Source of the DNA: Pedobacter namyangjuensis | GTDB lineage: Bacteria; Bacteroidota; Bacteroidia; Sphingobacteriales; Sphingobacteriaceae | Reading direction: 5' to 3' | DNA: 64,000 nt | Assembly (NCBI RefSeq): GCF_003313325.1 | Contig: NZ_QMHQ01000001.1 | Location: forward strand, 186,001-250,000 | Part shown: positions 62,662 through 64,000 of the stretch, piece by piece | Layout of the letters: every line of letters begins with the position of its first letter | How positions within the stretch are numbered: the first letter of the stretch is position 1 | Notes under the pieces: generated by a model | What the model was told of the DNA's origin: nothing | Databases searched by the model: none | The model's input: only the letters and a program-made list of their open reading frames with translations | Program-made: the position numbers and the translations under genes

Positions 62662-63177
62662 ATGTTTGAAAAGTTAACAGCAGAAGAAATACTTGAAAAA
62701 TTTCAAGAAAGAAAATCAATCTTAAAAAACATTAGTGCATTACCGAAATTAGATAAGTTTTATATTTCTTTCCTATCTAAATACCAAGGTTTAGAGATAA
62801 CACCAGATATTTTGATTTTCGATTACGAAGAAGCCTTAAAAGAAAACAAATATCTCACCAATAACTATCCAACCATCAGTAACAAATTATGGATGGTTGG
62901 CAGAACTGGGCAAGGCGACGAATGGTTTCTTGACAAAGAGCGCAACACTATTTATTTCTACGACCATAACCTTGGCGAATATGTTAATGAAGCCCAATTT
63001 TTAAACTTGGGAATCTCATTTTTAAGCTTTCTGCAAATGGCTTATTTATATCAATCGCTTGAAGATTTGCTCGACGAAAATGAAATGCTTGATGAATCGG
63101 AGCAACATAACTTCATCACCATTATCAATTCTATTGCACCAAATTTATACGAACGTTACCCTTTCAAATATTGGTAA
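62662..63177 (+). CDS. SMI1/KNR4 family protein
   Basis: I start at the ATG at 62662 (MFEKLTAEEILEKF). A GTG at 62626 would add twelve residues but lies within a REP palindrome. The 171-residue acidic protein has the SUKH pattern: LPKLDKFYISFLSKYQGLEI near 37, IFDYEEALKENKYL near 62, DEWFLDKERNTIYFYDH near 93 and a helical end. SMI1/KNR4 proteins are immunity proteins of nuclease and other toxins. It is the third immunity-type gene in this cluster. Confidence 0.85.
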   Translation: MFEKLTAEEILEKFQERKSILKNISALPKLDKFYISFLSKYQGLEITPDILIFDYEEALKENKYLTNNYPTISNKLWMVGRTGQGDEWFLDKERNTIYFYDHNLGEYVNEAQFLNLGISFLSFLQMAYLYQSLEDLLDENEMLDESEQHNFITIINSIAPNLYERYPFKYW

Positions 63178-63231
63178 AATCATAATTCATCAACTATCTT
63201 CGCACTGCGAAACGATTGCAAAAAACACGAA

Positions 63232-64000
63232 ATGAAGATTGAATATTATAGGCCAAAAAGTGACTTATTAAAAAAATACATTGCAGGTTATTACTTTGTT
63301 TCGCCAGATGAAAATCCTCAACCGCTACAATACTGGACGTTTCCAAACAACTATTTCATCACTTCGGTAAATATTAATACGGAGGTTACTTTGAGAAAAA
63401 ACGAGATACTGATTGATGGTAGCGAGAAGGAGAATGTAATTTCCAATTTTGTATCTCGTTATATAAATCCAATAAAGATAACCTTTAGTGGGGTAATACA
63501 CGAACTAACATTCTACTTCGAACCTTTGGGCATTAATCATTTTGTAAACGATGCCGAGCAACTCTACCAGCAAGAAAACGCCATTAACTTTGCTCCATCT
63601 ACAGACTATCTTATGCTAATGAAAGAGATTTTGCTAATGGATAACCGCGATTTGCAACGCGATACTTTGGAAGCTTATTGGCTAAATAGATTAATGCCTA
63701 AAGATCTAGCAGTAATGGAGTCGCTTTTAGCTGACGTAGAGGCAGACCTTAAAATTGAAGAAATTGCAAAAAAGCATCTTGTTTCGAGGCAATACATCAA
63801 CAAAATCTTCGGCAAATATTTAGGTAAATCGCCGTCCGAATACCGCAAAATACACCGTTTTAGAAATGCAATAGGCAAACAAAAAGACAGCAAAAACCTT
63901 ACTTCCCTGTCTTATGAAAGTTTGTTCTATGATCAATCTCACCTTATTAAAGATTTTAAACAGCTTACCAACGTAAATCCGTTTTCTTTTTTTAAAAATG
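63232..64000 (+). CDS. AraC-family transcriptional regulator, 3' end cut off
   Basis: The frame begins with MKIEYYRPKSDLLKKYIAGYYF and is open to the right window edge. The C-terminal half shows the double helix-turn-helix of AraC/XylS proteins: KIEEIAKKHLVSRQYINKIF, GKSPSEYRKIHRFRNAI, then SYESLFYDQSHLIKDFK and NPFSFF. The N-terminal 120 residues are probably a cupin-like ligand domain of the type found in Bacteroidota AraC regulators. Only a few residues appear missing at the end. Confidence 0.85.
   Translation, partial: MKIEYYRPKSDLLKKYIAGYYFVSPDENPQPLQYWTFPNNYFITSVNINTEVTLRKNEILIDGSEKENVISNFVSRYINPIKITFSGVIHELTFYFEPLGINHFVNDAEQLYQQENAINFAPSTDYLMLMKEILLMDNRDLQRDTLEAYWLNRLMPKDLAVMESLLADVEADLKIEEIAKKHLVSRQYINKIFGKYLGKSPSEYRKIHRFRNAIGKQKDSKNLTSLSYESLFYDQSHLIKDFKQLTNVNPFSFFKN

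Overview
The window comes from a Bacteroidota chromosome, most likely Pedobacter or a close Sphingobacteriaceae relative. The signs are a SusC/SusD pair, RagB/DUF4394/DUF6607/DUF6804 families, TAnnTTTG-type -7 promoter elements, few Shine-Dalgarno sequences, A+T-rich codon use and the dispersed palindromic repeats usual in that group. Species assignment is inference.

Layout. 1-8 kb: 3' end of a PepSY membrane protein, a DUF6607 protein, an M28 peptidase, an Old Yellow Enzyme, a two-repeat DUF4394 lipoprotein, YbaB, a UPF0173 hydrolase and two small secreted proteins. 8-28 kb: mostly core genes (polA, an alkyltransferase-like protein, trmB, oxyR, sodA, tadA-type deaminase, csaA, rlmI-type methyltransferase, bestrophin, an MFS transporter, a nucleoid-associated protein, AlkD-like HEAT protein) mixed with lipoproteins of unknown role.

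28.6-46.3 kb is an accessory island, visibly richer in A+T than its flanks. It starts with a membrane protein, a Gly/Pro-rich peptide, a TPR histidine kinase with response regulator, and a solitary HsdR-N-type nuclease-like protein. The core is a tight run (33933-45672) of ten genes, almost all touching or overlapping: a lipoprotein with a vWA-like pattern, a four-helix membrane protein, a tubulin/FtsZ-like GTPase, a 1146-residue protein with a C-terminal Hsp70/actin-fold ATPase, an anchored coiled-coil protein, a MotA/TolQ/ZorA-like channel with a long helical tail, a MotB/OmpA/ZorB-like partner, a trypsin-like protease lipoprotein, a staphylococcal-nuclease lipoprotein and a small lipoprotein. 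I read it as an envelope-spanning machine that couples two cytoskeletal-type NTPases to an ion-driven motor. It resembles the FtsZ-like/vWA/OmpA membrane-remodelling system predicted by comparative genomics (Makarova and Koonin), and the motor pair resembles Zorya ZorAB. This is the main candidate for a little-described system.

46.5-52 kb: a minus-strand operon of ankyrin protein, DUF2271 protein, PepSY-flavodoxin-reductase fusion and ApbE flavin transferase, suggesting flavin-linked redox work in the envelope. 52-60.4 kb: tRNA-Arg(CCT), an MscS-type channel, and a SusC/SusD/EEP-hydrolase operon closed by a strong terminator. 60.8-63.2 kb: an immunity-type cluster (SUFU, a frameshifted acidic protein, SMI1/KNR4) interrupted by a decayed REP-associated transposase with REP palindromes; an AraC-family regulator runs off the end.

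Two genes are broken at homopolymers (T7 near 46074, A9 near 61916). No rRNA, CRISPR array, prophage or intact insertion sequence was seen.
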